This document shows positions 47,423-56,975 of a DNA stretch of 64,000 nucleotides, piece after piece. The notes under the pieces were generated by a model. That model saw only the letters and a list, made by a program, of their open reading frames with translations. It had not been told where the DNA came from and did no database searches. Source of the stretch: DATKFM01 sp046154965 (lineage in GTDB: Bacteria > Pseudomonadota > Alphaproteobacteria > Dongiales > Dongiaceae); contig JBJXDY010000044.1 in NCBI GenBank assembly GCA_046154965.1, positions 111,665 through 175,664 of the forward strand. The letters are read 5' to 3'. The position numbers were made by a program, and so were the translations under genes. Positions within the stretch are counted from its first letter, which is position 1, and each line of letters opens with the position of its first letter.

Positions 47423-47821
47423 TTAGCCTTGTGAGGCTTTCCCGGCATCATCAGCTGTCCGCAACAAGCTCTCAATCGCCTTCAGCAAGTCTTTTGGCGA
47501 AAATGGCTTGTAGAGCGCCACGTCGGCGCCCAGCTTGACCGCCGGTTTGAGATAGTCAAAGCCGGCCAGAGAATGCATGCCGGAGATCGCGATGACCTTC
47601 GCTTCCGGCATGGTGCGGCGGACCTCGCGAATGACGAAGAGCCCGTCCTGATCGGGCATGATCAAGTCGACGACCAGGATATCCGGCTTGAACTCGGCAA
47701 ACGCCGCGACAGCCTCATCTCCATTGGCGCCTTCCCGCACCTCATGTCCGGCGCTCTCGAGAACGTCCCGCAAGAACATTCGCACGAGGCTTTCGTCATC
47801 GATGACCAGAATTCGCGCCAT
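47423..47821 (-). CDS. Single-domain response regulator (CheY-like receiver)
   Basis: A 132-residue stand-alone receiver domain with the acidic pair Asp8-Asp9 (VIDDES), the phospho-acceptor Asp52 (VVDLIMPD), the conserved Ser in AISG and Lys in LYKPFSPKDLL. There is no output domain, so it must act by protein contact or as a phosphorelay intermediate. It converges on the hybrid kinase gene with 40 bases between the stops and is likely, though not proven, to be its partner. Confidence 0.9.
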   Translation of the reverse strand: MARILVIDDESLVRMFLRDVLESAGHEVREGANGDEAVAAFAEFKPDILVVDLIMPDQDGLFVIREVRRTMPEAKVIAISGMHSLAGFDYLKPAVKLGADVALYKPFSPKDLLKAIESLLRTADDAGKASQG

Positions 47822-48170
47822 TGAAGCTCATTCCGATGGAATTCGCGCCGTCCAGACAGGTGTTCAATAGGTGGATGCGGACCGATACCCGCCGGAACCC
47901 AAGCTGTACATGCGAGCCGGCTACGATGCCGACCGGCGGCTTCTAGACCTGCGACCGGAAAGCCGTCACGCACAATGGAGTTTTCCGTATGGCCGCTATC
48001 ATACAGAAGCTTTATCTCAGCTTTGAGTTTCGCCGCAGTTTCAGCCCGTCAGCTCACTCGATGCCGGCCGCTGCGCGCCATCCGCAAATGGTTCGGAAAC
48101 TGGTTCTGAGCCTACCAAAGCTCCATCCCGGCGATCCGCTCACAAGTCCTCGATTGGCGCGGGGCGCCGG
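47822..48170. other. Intergenic region between the receiver gene and moeA
   Basis: About 350 bases with no convincing gene. One plus-strand frame (47989-48174) is 61 codons, lacks a good ribosome site and has no recognisable similarity. A promoter for the minus-strand receiver gene should lie next to 47822 but no clear hexamers stand out. I see nothing else in it. Confidence 0.4.
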
Positions 48171-49385
48171 CTAGATCGATAACACTCCGCCGGCAAGCAT
48201 GAGGATCGGCACCGCCGCCCCGGCCTTGGCCGCGGGAGCCCGGATCGGCCTGACGATCAGGCAGTCAGCCCGGGCCATGAGGGACAGCATCGAGCTGTCC
48301 TGTTTCGGGAAGGGCGTGGCAACCAGGCGGCCGGCGGAATCATGGGAAATCTCAGCCCGCAGATAGTCTTCGCGGCTGTCGTTCTCCGGCAGATCGCAGC
48401 CGAGGATGGCGGTGGCGCCTGGCGCCGTCGATGCCGACAAGCCGAGCATCTTATCGATCGCCGGACGCAAGAACAGCGTCGATCCCACCAGGGCCGACAC
48501 CGGATTTCCCGGCAGCCCGAGGACCGGCGTGGCGCCGACGCGGCCAAAGAGCACGGGCTTGCCCGGCCGCATGGCAATCTTCCAGAAATCCAATTCCATG
48601 CCGGCCGCGCCGAGCGCCTTTTGCACGAGGTCGTGCTCGCCCACGGAGGCGCCGCCGCTGGTCACCAGCAGATCGGCGCCAGCCGCCGCCGCGGCCATCC
48701 GTTGCAGCACGTCGAGGTCATCGGGCGCGATGCCCAGATGGATCGGCTCGGCGCCGCAAGCCGTGACGAAGGCAGAAAGCGACAGGCTGTTCGAGCTGAC
48801 GATCTGGGTCGGTCCGATCGGCTCACCGGGCATGACGACCTCGTCGCCGGTGGCGAGAATGGCGATGCGTGGCCGGCGCGTCACCCGCAGCCACGGCGCA
48901 TTCATGGCCGCGGCGATGCCGATATCCCGCGCGGTCAGCCGCCGGCCCTTCCTCAGCAGGATATCGCCCTTTTTGAAATCCGTTCCGGCGGCGCGAACAT
49001 GACGGCCCGCAAGTACTGACTCCAGGATCTCCACCTGATCGCCGCTGGCGGCCGTGTTTTCTTGAATGACCACCGCATCGGCGCCAGGCGGCAAGGCTGC
49101 GCCGGTAAAGATCCGAGCTGCTTCCCCCGCCTTCAACTTACCTGCAAGGGCATGGCCTGCCTGAGCGTATCCGGTCACGCGGAGATACACGGGAACGTTC
49201 GCGACGTCGGCGGCCCGTACGGCATAGCCGTCCATGGCGGATACGGCCGATGGCGGCTGGGTCACGCGGGCGACGATGTCCTCCGCCAGGACGCGGCCCA
49301 ATCCCTCGGTTAGACCAACCTGCTCGGCGCCAAGCGGCGCGAAGGCGGCGAGAATGCGCGCCAGGGCTTCCTTGACCGTGATCAT
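48171..49385 (-). CDS. moeA: Molybdopterin molybdenumtransferase MoeA
   Basis: Inserts molybdenum into molybdopterin to finish molybdenum cofactor. It is 404 residues with the family segments AVSAMDGYAVR, FTGAALPPGADAVV, ILATGDEV, VTSGGASVGEHD and GLPGNPVSALV. It starts one base into the moaC stop (TGATG) and so is translated as part of the trpG-trpD-trpC-moaC-moeA operon, a typical alphaproteobacterial linkage. Confidence 0.97.
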   Translation of the reverse strand: MITVKEALARILAAFAPLGAEQVGLTEGLGRVLAEDIVARVTQPPSAVSAMDGYAVRAADVANVPVYLRVTGYAQAGHALAGKLKAGEAARIFTGAALPPGADAVVIQENTAASGDQVEILESVLAGRHVRAAGTDFKKGDILLRKGRRLTARDIGIAAAMNAPWLRVTRRPRIAILATGDEVVMPGEPIGPTQIVSSNSLSLSAFVTACGAEPIHLGIAPDDLDVLQRMAAAAAGADLLVTSGGASVGEHDLVQKALGAAGMELDFWKIAMRPGKPVLFGRVGATPVLGLPGNPVSALVGSTLFLRPAIDKMLGLSASTAPGATAILGCDLPENDSREDYLRAEISHDSAGRLVATPFPKQDSSMLSLMARADCLIVRPIRAPAAKAGAAVPILMLAGGVLSI

Positions 49386-49861
49386 CAGTCGGCCTCGAAG
49401 CTGCCTGACTTACCGCCGGTTTTTTGTACCAGCCGAATGTCGGCGATGCGCATGCCACGGTCGGCGGATTTGCACATGTCGTAGACGGTGAGGGCGGCGA
49501 CAGCCACGGCTGTCAGCGCCTCCATCTCAACGCCGGTCTGGCCCTTCAGCTTGCAGGTTGCCGTGATGTCGACCGCATTGCGGGCTGGATCGACCGCAAG
49601 ATCGACGGCGACAGAGGTCAAAGCGACTGGATGACAGAGCGGTATGAGTTCCGGCGTGCGCTTGGCGCCCATGATCCCGGCCAGCCGCGCCACGGAGAGC
49701 ACGTCGCCCTTCTTGACGCCGCCAGCTTCAATCAAGGCGATCGTCTCCGCTTGCACATAGACGGAACCCTTGGCCGTCGCGGTGCGCTCGGTCACTTTCT
49801 TGCCGCCGACATCGACCATGGCGGCTTTGCCTTGGGCATCGAAATGGGTGAGGCGCGCCAT
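49385..49861 (-). CDS. moaC: Cyclic pyranopterin monophosphate synthase MoaC
   Basis: Converts the MoaA product to cyclic pyranopterin monophosphate in molybdenum cofactor synthesis. It is 158 residues with MVDVGGKKVTERTA, AGIMGAKRTPELIPLCHP, the segment TGVEMEALTAV and the active-site DMCKS. The ATG at 49861 overlaps the trpC stop by one base (TGATG); a GTG one codon earlier is possible. moaA is not in the window. Confidence 0.97.
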   Translation of the reverse strand: MARLTHFDAQGKAAMVDVGGKKVTERTATAKGSVYVQAETIALIEAGGVKKGDVLSVARLAGIMGAKRTPELIPLCHPVALTSVAVDLAVDPARNAVDITATCKLKGQTGVEMEALTAVAVAALTVYDMCKSADRGMRIADIRLVQKTGGKSGSFEAD

Positions 49862-50685
49862 CACGAAATCGATGCGCTGAGCAGAGCACCGGCGGGACGG
49901 GCGAGGAGGGCCCGGGTCGCAGCCGCCACATCGGCCTGCCGCATGAGGGACTCGCCGACCAGGAAGATGCTGGCGCCGGCCTTGTGCATGCGCGCCAGAT
50001 CGGCAGGCGCGTAAAGACCGCTCTCCGCCACGAGGAGCCGGTCCGCAGGCACCATCGGCGCGAGCTGATCTGTGACGGCCAGATCGACAGCTAGGGTTTT
50101 GAGGTTGCGGTTGTTCACACCGATAAGCCGTGATTTCAGTCGCAGGGCGCGTTCCATTTCCGGCGCGTCGTGCACCTCCACCAGCACATCCATGCCCAAG
50201 CCCATGGCGGCCGCCTCAAGCTCGGCCGCCTGTACATCGGTGAGGGCGGCCATGATCAGCAGGATGCAATCCGCGCCAAGGGCCCGGGCTTCGGTAATCT
50301 GGTAGGGGTCGAGCGTGAAGTCCTTGCGCAGCACCGGCAAATCCACCGCGATGCGCGCCGCTGCCAGGTACTCGTCGCGGCCCTGGAAATAGGGCTCATC
50401 GGTGAGGACCGACAGGCACGTGGCGCCGCCGGCCTTGTAGGCCTTGGCCAGCGCGGCGGGATCGAAATCGGCACGGATGAGGCCGCGGCTCGGCGACGCC
50501 TTCTTGATCTCGGCGATCAGTCCATAGCGGCCCTGACGTACTTCGCGGGCGAGGCGGTCGGCGAAGCCGCGGGGCGGCGAGGCCGACCGCGCGTCGGTCT
50601 CGAGCTGCGCCAGCGATCGCTCGGCCTTGCGGTGCGCGACATGGGCGCGTTTGTCGGAGCATATCTTGGTCAGGATGTCGGTCAC
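49861..50685 (-). CDS. trpC: Indole-3-glycerol phosphate synthase
   Basis: Closes the indole ring from carboxyphenylamino-deoxyribulose phosphate in tryptophan synthesis. It is 274 residues, a TIM barrel with LIAEIKKASPSRGLIR (catalytic Glu and Lys), LPVLRKDFTLDPYQI, IGVNNRNLKT and VAESGLY. It is not fused to TrpF, unlike in E. coli. It overlaps trpD by four bases (ATGA). Confidence 0.98.
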   Translation of the reverse strand: MTDILTKICSDKRAHVAHRKAERSLAQLETDARSASPPRGFADRLAREVRQGRYGLIAEIKKASPSRGLIRADFDPAALAKAYKAGGATCLSVLTDEPYFQGRDEYLAAARIAVDLPVLRKDFTLDPYQITEARALGADCILLIMAALTDVQAAELEAAAMGLGMDVLVEVHDAPEMERALRLKSRLIGVNNRNLKTLAVDLAVTDQLAPMVPADRLLVAESGLYAPADLARMHKAGASIFLVGESLMRQADVAAATRALLARPAGALLSASIS

Positions 50686-51722
50686 GGCGCGGCTTTTCCA
50701 CTGTTGGACGTGGCAATCAGCTTCTGGAGTACCCGCCGCGCCAGCCCGGAGTCGATCGCGTCCCCGGCCTGGGCCACGCCTTCCTTCAGGTCCTTCGCCT
50801 TGCCGGCGATCAACAAAGCGGCGGCACTGTTGAACAAGACGATATCGCGATAGGCGCCGTTGTGGCCGTCCATGACGGCACTCAGGGCCACGGCGTTAGT
50901 CGCTGGATCGCCGCCTTTCAGATCCGCCTGGGACGCATAGGGGAGGCCGGCATGTTCCGGTGTTACCTCAAAGCTCTTCACTTTGCCGTTGAGCAGTTCG
51001 GCGACGAAGGAGGGGCCGGTGGTCGTCAACTCGTCCAGCCCGTCGCTGCCATGGACCACCCAGGCGCGCTCGCTGCCTAGTTTGCCCAGAACCTCCGCCA
51101 TCGGCACGATCCAGTCGCGGGAGAACACGCCCGTCAGCTGGCGCTTGGCGCCGGCCGGGTTCGACAGCGGCCCCATCAGGTTAAAGATCGTCCGGGTGCC
51201 CAGCTCGACCCGCGTCGGGCCTACGTGGCGCATTGCGGCATGATGGCGCGGCGCCATCATGAAGCAGATCTTGTTGTCCCACAGCGACTGCCGCACCAGT
51301 GCCATATCCGCATCGATATTGACTCCGAGCGCCGCCAGCACATCCGCCGCACCGCTCTTGGACGACAGGCCACGGTTGCCGTGCTTTGCCACCGGTACGC
51401 CGCAGGCCGCCACAACGATGGCCGCCGCGGTCGAGATATTCCAAGTGCCCGATGCATCACCGCCGGTGCCGCAGGTATCGATCGCGTCCGGCGGCGCGTC
51501 GATGCGGGTCATTTTGGCGCGCATAGCGCGGACGGCGCCGGTGATCTCGTTCACGGTCTCGCCGCGCACGCGCAGCGCCATCAGGAACCCGCCCATCTGG
51601 GACGGCGTGGCGTTGCCGGTCATCATGATCTCGAAAGCCTGCTCGGCTTGCGAAGCGGTCAGCGGTTTGCCGGTCGCAGCGAGATTGATGAACGCCTTCA
51701 GGTCTGTCGGCGGAACGCTCAT
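50682..51722 (-). CDS. trpD: Anthranilate phosphoribosyltransferase
   Basis: Adds phosphoribosyl to anthranilate in tryptophan synthesis. It is 346 residues. The PRPP site DTCGTGGDASGTWNISTA and KHGNRGLSSKSGAADVL are conserved, as are FNLMGPLSNPA and VVHGSDGLDE. It overlaps both trpC and trpG by four bases, showing tight operon packing. Confidence 0.98.
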   Translation of the reverse strand: MSVPPTDLKAFINLAATGKPLTASQAEQAFEIMMTGNATPSQMGGFLMALRVRGETVNEITGAVRAMRAKMTRIDAPPDAIDTCGTGGDASGTWNISTAAAIVVAACGVPVAKHGNRGLSSKSGAADVLAALGVNIDADMALVRQSLWDNKICFMMAPRHHAAMRHVGPTRVELGTRTIFNLMGPLSNPAGAKRQLTGVFSRDWIVPMAEVLGKLGSERAWVVHGSDGLDELTTTGPSFVAELLNGKVKSFEVTPEHAGLPYASQADLKGGDPATNAVALSAVMDGHNGAYRDIVLFNSAAALLIAGKAKDLKEGVAQAGDAIDSGLARRVLQKLIATSNSGKAAP

Positions 51723-52315
51723 GCGGCTCTGGACGATGTCATGTTATGGCCGGCGATGCGCAGGAAATTGCCCAGCAGCCGGTGCCCATGCTCCGACGCG
51801 ATGCTCTCGGGGTGGAACTGCACGCCATGCAGCGGGTGTTGGCGGTGCTGCATGCCCATGATCAGGCCGTCGCTGGTCTCGGCGGTGATCTCCAGGCAGT
51901 CGGGCAGGGTGGCGCGGTCGACGATCAGCGAGTGATACCGCGTTCCCGTGAACGGAGTCGGGATATCCTGGAACACGCCGATGCCCCGGTGGCTGACTTG
52001 GCTGAGCTTGCCATGGAGCGGTGCCGGTGCGCGCACGACCTTGCCGCCGAAGGCCTGTCCGAGCGCCTGATGGCCCAGGCATACGCCCAGGAGCGGCACC
52101 TTGCCGGCAACCGCCTCGATCAGCTTCAGGCAGATGCCGGCCTCGTTCGGCGTGCAGGGGCCGGGCGATAGGATGATGCCCTGCGGACTCATCGCCATGG
52201 CCTCGGCGGCAGTCAGTGCGTCGTTCCGTTTGACCACCAATTGGGCGCCGAGCTCGCCCAGGTAGTGGTAAAGATTATATGTGAAGCTGTCATAGTTATC
52301 GATAAGGAGAAACAT
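51719..52315 (-). CDS. trpG: Anthranilate synthase glutamine amidotransferase component
   Basis: Supplies ammonia to TrpE from glutamine. It is 198 residues with the class I amidotransferase triad: Cys in LLGVCLGHQALGQAFGG, His and Glu in GVQFHPESI. The start at 52315 begins MFLLIDNYDSFTYNL, as usual for the family; the upstream extension to 52336 is unlikely. It is first in the trpGDC-moaC-moeA operon. The trpE gene that often precedes it is displaced by an inserted divergent gene. Confidence 0.98.
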   Translation of the reverse strand: MFLLIDNYDSFTYNLYHYLGELGAQLVVKRNDALTAAEAMAMSPQGIILSPGPCTPNEAGICLKLIEAVAGKVPLLGVCLGHQALGQAFGGKVVRAPAPLHGKLSQVSHRGIGVFQDIPTPFTGTRYHSLIVDRATLPDCLEITAETSDGLIMGMQHRQHPLHGVQFHPESIASEHGHRLLGNFLRIAGHNMTSSRAA

Positions 52316-52459
52316 TTCAGTAGCTTGCCCCGCCAAACTCAGCTATTAAGCGAATTAACCATGTCAGTCTAACAGTCCAGTACGAAGCGGCATAGGGGAT
52401 GCACCGGTTGGCCGCAACTCCAATCGGCGGGCTCCCTGCGCTGTGGACTCGAGGAAGCG

Positions 52460-53560
52460 ATGAGCGAAATTTCCCAGGAAGCACGGACCCAAAGCAAGAG
52501 CCAAGCAGCACGCTGGCGGACGCCGCGCTGGCTATTGGAGGCCGGTCATGTGGCCTTGCACGAGGTCGCCGGACTTGGCGTCCTGGCCCTGATCATCGCC
52601 AGCGCGTTTGGCTGGTTCTGGTCGAACCCGTTGGATCTCGATAGCGAGGGCGATGAGAACCCGGCGCTTGCCTCGTTGCCGGCCGCTGAGTCCGCCGCTC
52701 TCGCCGATTTCGCCCGTGCGGATCCAGTCGATCTGTCAGCGATCGCGCCAGGTGCGGGCCAACAGGAAGCTCCGGCACCGGCAGCTGGCGGGGGCGCAGA
52801 CATCGGCGCCCAGGTCCCAATGCCGCAGTGGCGGCGCAATGCGGTCACTTCACCGGCTGCGGACGGGCGCTACCGGATCGCTGTTATCATCGACGACCTT
52901 GGCGTGAGTCCGGCCGCCTTCGATCGCGTCGCGGCGCTGCCGGCGCCGCTGACCCTGGCGATCATGAACTATGCGGCGGATGCGCCGAAGCTGGCGCAGG
53001 CGGCGCGCAAGGCCGGACACGAAGTCCTGGTGCATGTGCCGATGGAGCCGGAGGGCAATCTTGATCCCGGGCCCCATGCCCTGACCACGGAACAGACCCG
53101 CGAAGCGTTCGAGCAGCAGCTTGCCTGGGGTCTGGACCGCTTCGAAGGCTATGTCGGGATCAACAATCACATGGGCAGCCGGGTCACCGCCTCCACCGAA
53201 CGCATGAGCTGGCTGTTCGAGGAACTGGAGCGGCGGGGCCTGATGTTCGTCGACTCCCGCACCACCAAGGAAACGGTGGCGCCGATGCTGGCCGAGAGTT
53301 TCAACCTGCCTTTCGCCGAGCGGGATGTCTTCCTTGACAATGAGTTTGGCGCCGATGCCGTGGAAGCGCAGCTAAAGGTCCTGGAGAGCGAAGCACGGAC
53401 GTATGGCTACGCCGTTGCCATTGGCCATCCCCATGCCGGCACAATTGCGGCCCTGAAGACGTGGCTGCCGACCCTGGCCGACCGGGGCTATGTGCTGGTG
53501 CCGATCAGCAATATCGCGGTACAGCGCAACCAGATGACTACGCTCTCCTTGAACAACTGA
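52460..53560 (+). CDS. Divergent polysaccharide deacetylase family protein (DUF610/YibQ type)
   Basis: A 366-residue protein anchored by one membrane helix (about 37-54, AGLGVLALIIASAFGWFW), followed by a low-complexity Pro/Ala linker and a periplasmic NodB-like domain from about 138. Characteristic segments are AVIIDDLGVS, VLVHVPMEPEG, GINNHMGSRVTA, FVDSRTTKETVA and AIGHPHAGTI. The His/Asp pattern fits the divergent deacetylase family, usually near envelope genes; the substrate is not established. It lies between trpG and trpE on the opposite strand, two bases from the trpE stop. Confidence 0.92.
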   Translation: MSEISQEARTQSKSQAARWRTPRWLLEAGHVALHEVAGLGVLALIIASAFGWFWSNPLDLDSEGDENPALASLPAAESAALADFARADPVDLSAIAPGAGQQEAPAPAAGGGADIGAQVPMPQWRRNAVTSPAADGRYRIAVIIDDLGVSPAAFDRVAALPAPLTLAIMNYAADAPKLAQAARKAGHEVLVHVPMEPEGNLDPGPHALTTEQTREAFEQQLAWGLDRFEGYVGINNHMGSRVTASTERMSWLFEELERRGLMFVDSRTTKETVAPMLAESFNLPFAERDVFLDNEFGADAVEAQLKVLESEARTYGYAVAIGHPHAGTIAALKTWLPTLADRGYVLVPISNIAVQRNQMTTLSLNN

Positions 53561-53561
53561 C

Positions 53562-55076
53562 CTAGCGATTGCGGCCGACCGTGGCGAAACGCACGGCCTC
53601 CTGGGCCGCGCGGATCAGTGCCCGCGCCTTGTTGCAGCTTTCCTGATACTCGCCTTCGGGATCGCTGTCGGCGACCACACCGCCGCCTGCCTGGACATAC
53701 ATGACGCCGTCCTTCACGACAGCGGTGCGCAAAGCGATACAGGTGTCCATCGCGCCATTGGCGGCGAAATAGCCGATGGCACCGGCATAGACGCTGCGGC
53801 GATCCGGCTCCAGCTCCTCGATGATCTCCATTGCCCGAACCTTCGGCGCGCCGGAAACGGTGCCCGCGGGAAAACCGGCGATCAGGGCATCCAAAGCGTC
53901 ATATTGCGGCTCGATCTCGCCCTCGACGTTGGAGACGATGTGCATGACGTGGGAGTAATACTCGATTTCGTTTCGCTGGGTGACCTTTACGCTGCCGATC
54001 TGGGCGACACGGCCGACGTCATTGCGCCCGAGGTCCAGCAACATCAGATGCTCGGCGAGTTCCTTGGGATCCGACAACAGGTCCCGCGCCAGGGATTGAT
54101 CCTCCTGCGGCGTTGCGCCGCGGCGGCGGGTGCCGGCGATCGGCCGGATCGTCACCCGTCCCTCGCGCAACCGCACCAGGATTTCCGGGCTCGAACCGAC
54201 GATCGAGAAGTCATCCAAATCCAAATGAAAGAGAAACGGCGACGGATTCACCCGCCGAAGGGCGCGATAAAGCGACAGCGGCGGCAGCTTGAATGGCAGG
54301 GAAAAACGTTGCGACAGCACCGCCTGGAAGATATCGCCGGCGTAGATGTACTCCTTCGCCTTCAGCACCATGGCATGGAAAGCCTCCCGCGACATGTTTG
54401 AGGTCGGCTCCGGCAGGCCATCCAAATCGGACAGGCCATCACGCTGATGGGGCAGGTTGCGGTCGAAATCGTCGACGATTTCACCAAGCCGCTCGCAGGC
54501 CTGGTCATAGGCGGCGCGGGCGCTCTGGTCCTTGCGCGGCCAGACCGGCGTCACCACCGTCACCAAGTCCTCCACATTGTCGAAAATCGCGATCACTGTC
54601 GGCCGCAGCAGGATCGATTCCGGCACATCCAGCACGTCCTTGTTCTTCGTGGGCAGGCGCTCCATCTGCCGGACCATGTCATAGCCCAGATAGCCGAACA
54701 GGCCGGCAACCATCGGTGGCAGCGACGACGGCGTCTCCATCCGGCATTCCTTCACCAGGGCGCGCAGGGATTGCAGCGCCGGTTCGGGGCAGTGTTCGAA
54801 TTTCCCGCTGTCCAGCCGGGCGCGCCGATTGATCTCGGCCTTGCCATTCCGGCAACGCCAGATGAGGTCCGGTTTCAACCCAATGAACGAGTAGCGGCCG
54901 CGGGTCGCCCCGCCCTGAACCGATTCGAACAGAAAACTGTTGGGCCGCCCATCCGTCAGCTTGAGCATCGCCGATACCGGCGTCTCAAGATCGGCCACCA
55001 GCGTCGTCCAGACGACCTGAGGCTGGCCCACCTCGTAGACTCGGCGGAACGGGTCGAAATCCGGGGCGCTCAACAT
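53562..55076 (-). CDS. trpE: Anthranilate synthase component I
   Basis: Forms anthranilate from chorismate with ammonia from TrpG. It is 504 residues with the chorismate-binding core: IRPIAGTRRRG, LDLGRNDVGRVAQIGSV, FPAGTVSGAPKVRAMEII, YAGAIGYF and VQAGGGVVADSDPEGE. It starts three bases after ppiD on the same strand, so it is probably co-transcribed with ppiD; there is no room for a trp leader peptide and attenuator directly in front. Confidence 0.98.
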   Translation of the reverse strand: MLSAPDFDPFRRVYEVGQPQVVWTTLVADLETPVSAMLKLTDGRPNSFLFESVQGGATRGRYSFIGLKPDLIWRCRNGKAEINRRARLDSGKFEHCPEPALQSLRALVKECRMETPSSLPPMVAGLFGYLGYDMVRQMERLPTKNKDVLDVPESILLRPTVIAIFDNVEDLVTVVTPVWPRKDQSARAAYDQACERLGEIVDDFDRNLPHQRDGLSDLDGLPEPTSNMSREAFHAMVLKAKEYIYAGDIFQAVLSQRFSLPFKLPPLSLYRALRRVNPSPFLFHLDLDDFSIVGSSPEILVRLREGRVTIRPIAGTRRRGATPQEDQSLARDLLSDPKELAEHLMLLDLGRNDVGRVAQIGSVKVTQRNEIEYYSHVMHIVSNVEGEIEPQYDALDALIAGFPAGTVSGAPKVRAMEIIEELEPDRRSVYAGAIGYFAANGAMDTCIALRTAVVKDGVMYVQAGGGVVADSDPEGEYQESCNKARALIRAAQEAVRFATVGRNR

Positions 55077-55079
55077 CGC

Positions 55080-56975
55080 TTAGAACAACGCGTCGATTGC
55101 GGCCTGATCGATGGAAACGCCGACTTCCGTACGCAGGGCGCCACTAAGTTGCGCGGCCATATCGTCGGCAATCTGCTGCTTCATTCCATCCCGCAGATCC
55201 TGAATCTCAACGCTACGCTTCGACAAGTCGACCGGTTTGACTTCTGAAACGATCAACACAACTTCGCCGTCGTCGTTGGCGGAGCGACCGGTCGCAACAT
55301 CGCCGACTTTCAATTCGAAGGTCTTCGAGATCAGCGCGCTGGAGAGATCGGCGGTCGGCTCGCTCTCGCGCCGAGTGAAGGGATCGGAAGTTTTCATGGC
55401 CACGCCGGCCTCCGCAGCGATCTTATCCAGCGTCTCGCCGGCCTGAATTCGTTGAGCGAGATCCTGAGCCTTGGCGGCTGCGGCTTCCCGCAGTTTCGAA
55501 GCTCGCCAGTCGGCGATGACAGCCTCCCGCACCTTTTCCAGAGGACGGGTCGCAGCAGGTATCACCTTGTCCACACGCAGGGCATAGTAGCCGCCGTTGC
55601 CGGCGTCTTCCAAACGCGTCTCCTGGCCCTCGGAGGTCGATTGCATGACCTGCAGTAGATTCTGGTCGGCGGCGACGCCGGCGATGGGCGCGCCTGTTTC
55701 GTCCTGGCCGGTGATGTCCATCGCAGCGATGGTCGTGACCGGCAACTTCAGCGCGTTTGCCGCTTCCTCGAGTTTCTGACCGGCGCCGCGCAGATCCTCG
55801 AATTGATTGCCGATGTCATGAATTTGGTCCTGGGCTTGGGACAGAGCCAGATCGTGCTTGATGCCGGTTTTGACCTCATCCAGCGTCTGCTGACGTGCCG
55901 GCGATATCTTTGCGACGCGGGCGATGACCCAGCCGTCGAGAGTTTCGACCGGATCCGTCACCGCGCCCTCGGCGGCGGCGAACGCCGCCTTCGCAAGTTC
56001 GTCGCCCAGCGTTTGCGACAGGCTGTCCTGAGTCGCCGCCTGGAGAGGTTTCACGGGGTTCTCGCTGGCCTGCGCCACATCGGTCAGGCTCCGGCCGGAC
56101 TTCAGAAGGTCGAAAGCGGCCTTGGCTGCCGCTTCGTCCGGATAGCTAACCGTTTCGATATCGCGTCCTTCCGGCATCAGGTACTTTGCCTTGTCGGCTT
56201 CGTATGTCTGCGCGATTTCCTCGTCGCTGACAGTGATCGAGGGCACCAGCGACTCCGGGTCCAAGCGGACCAATGTGACCGCGCGATACTCCGGTGCCTG
56301 ATATCTGGCGCTGTTCGTCTCATGATACTTTTTTAGCGACTCTTCATCGGGCGTGAATTGTTCAGTGATACTCGTATCGGCAATCAGGATAGTCTTGGCC
56401 ACCCGCTCCTCGCCCCGCGATGCGTAGATGCTCTCCGCCATCGCCTTCGGTAGAGCGACACCGTTGTTGATGCTACCGATGATGAAGCTCTTGATCGTGC
56501 TGACACGAAATTCCTCGGCGAAATCGCTTTCCGAGACCTCCATGCGGCGAAGGGCCGACTCAAAGCGCAGCGGATCGAATTGGCCCTGTTCATTCAGAAA
56601 CGCGGGAAAGGTCCGGATGCGCTGCAGGATCAAATCCCGCGACACGCGCATACCTAGTTTCGCCCCATAGGCGGAATAGACGCGATCTTCGATCAGTTGA
56701 TTGAGTGCCATCTGATCGAGGCCAAATTGCTTGGCCTGTTCGCTACTGATCGTTATCCCCGACTGCCGGGTTACGCTGCTTATGGTGGCGCTCAATTGCT
56801 TGCGCAATTGGGAAGTCAGGATATCCTCGTTGCCGACCTCTGCCACCGCGCGCTCCTTGTCACCGGCTTCGCGCAGGAAATCCCCCACGCCCCAGACCGC
56901 GAAGGAGAGCATCAGCACGGTGAGCAGGGCTTTGACGACCCAGGACGAGGCTTTCGAACGAAGGGCGGTCAGCAT
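55080..56975 (-). CDS. ppiD: PpiD/SurA-type peptidyl-prolyl isomerase
   Basis: Inner-membrane-anchored periplasmic folding factor at the exit of the Sec translocon. It is 631 residues: a short cytoplasmic start, one membrane helix (about 15-31, VKALLTVLMLSFAVWGV), a SurA-N-like chaperone domain (about 40-180), and a parvulin-like domain with poorly conserved active residues (about 235-365), as in PpiD where the isomerase domain is often inactive. It is divergent from tpiA and followed by trpE. Confidence 0.93.
   Translation of the reverse strand: MLTALRSKASSWVVKALLTVLMLSFAVWGVGDFLREAGDKERAVAEVGNEDILTSQLRKQLSATISSVTRQSGITISSEQAKQFGLDQMALNQLIEDRVYSAYGAKLGMRVSRDLILQRIRTFPAFLNEQGQFDPLRFESALRRMEVSESDFAEEFRVSTIKSFIIGSINNGVALPKAMAESIYASRGEERVAKTILIADTSITEQFTPDEESLKKYHETNSARYQAPEYRAVTLVRLDPESLVPSITVSDEEIAQTYEADKAKYLMPEGRDIETVSYPDEAAAKAAFDLLKSGRSLTDVAQASENPVKPLQAATQDSLSQTLGDELAKAAFAAAEGAVTDPVETLDGWVIARVAKISPARQQTLDEVKTGIKHDLALSQAQDQIHDIGNQFEDLRGAGQKLEEAANALKLPVTTIAAMDITGQDETGAPIAGVAADQNLLQVMQSTSEGQETRLEDAGNGGYYALRVDKVIPAATRPLEKVREAVIADWRASKLREAAAAKAQDLAQRIQAGETLDKIAAEAGVAMKTSDPFTRRESEPTADLSSALISKTFELKVGDVATGRSANDDGEVVLIVSEVKPVDLSKRSVEIQDLRDGMKQQIADDMAAQLSGALRTEVGVSIDQAAIDALF

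Noticed and set aside
47989..48174. 61-codon plus-strand open frame before moeA
   Set aside because: Overlaps the moeA end, no plausible start region, no similarity.
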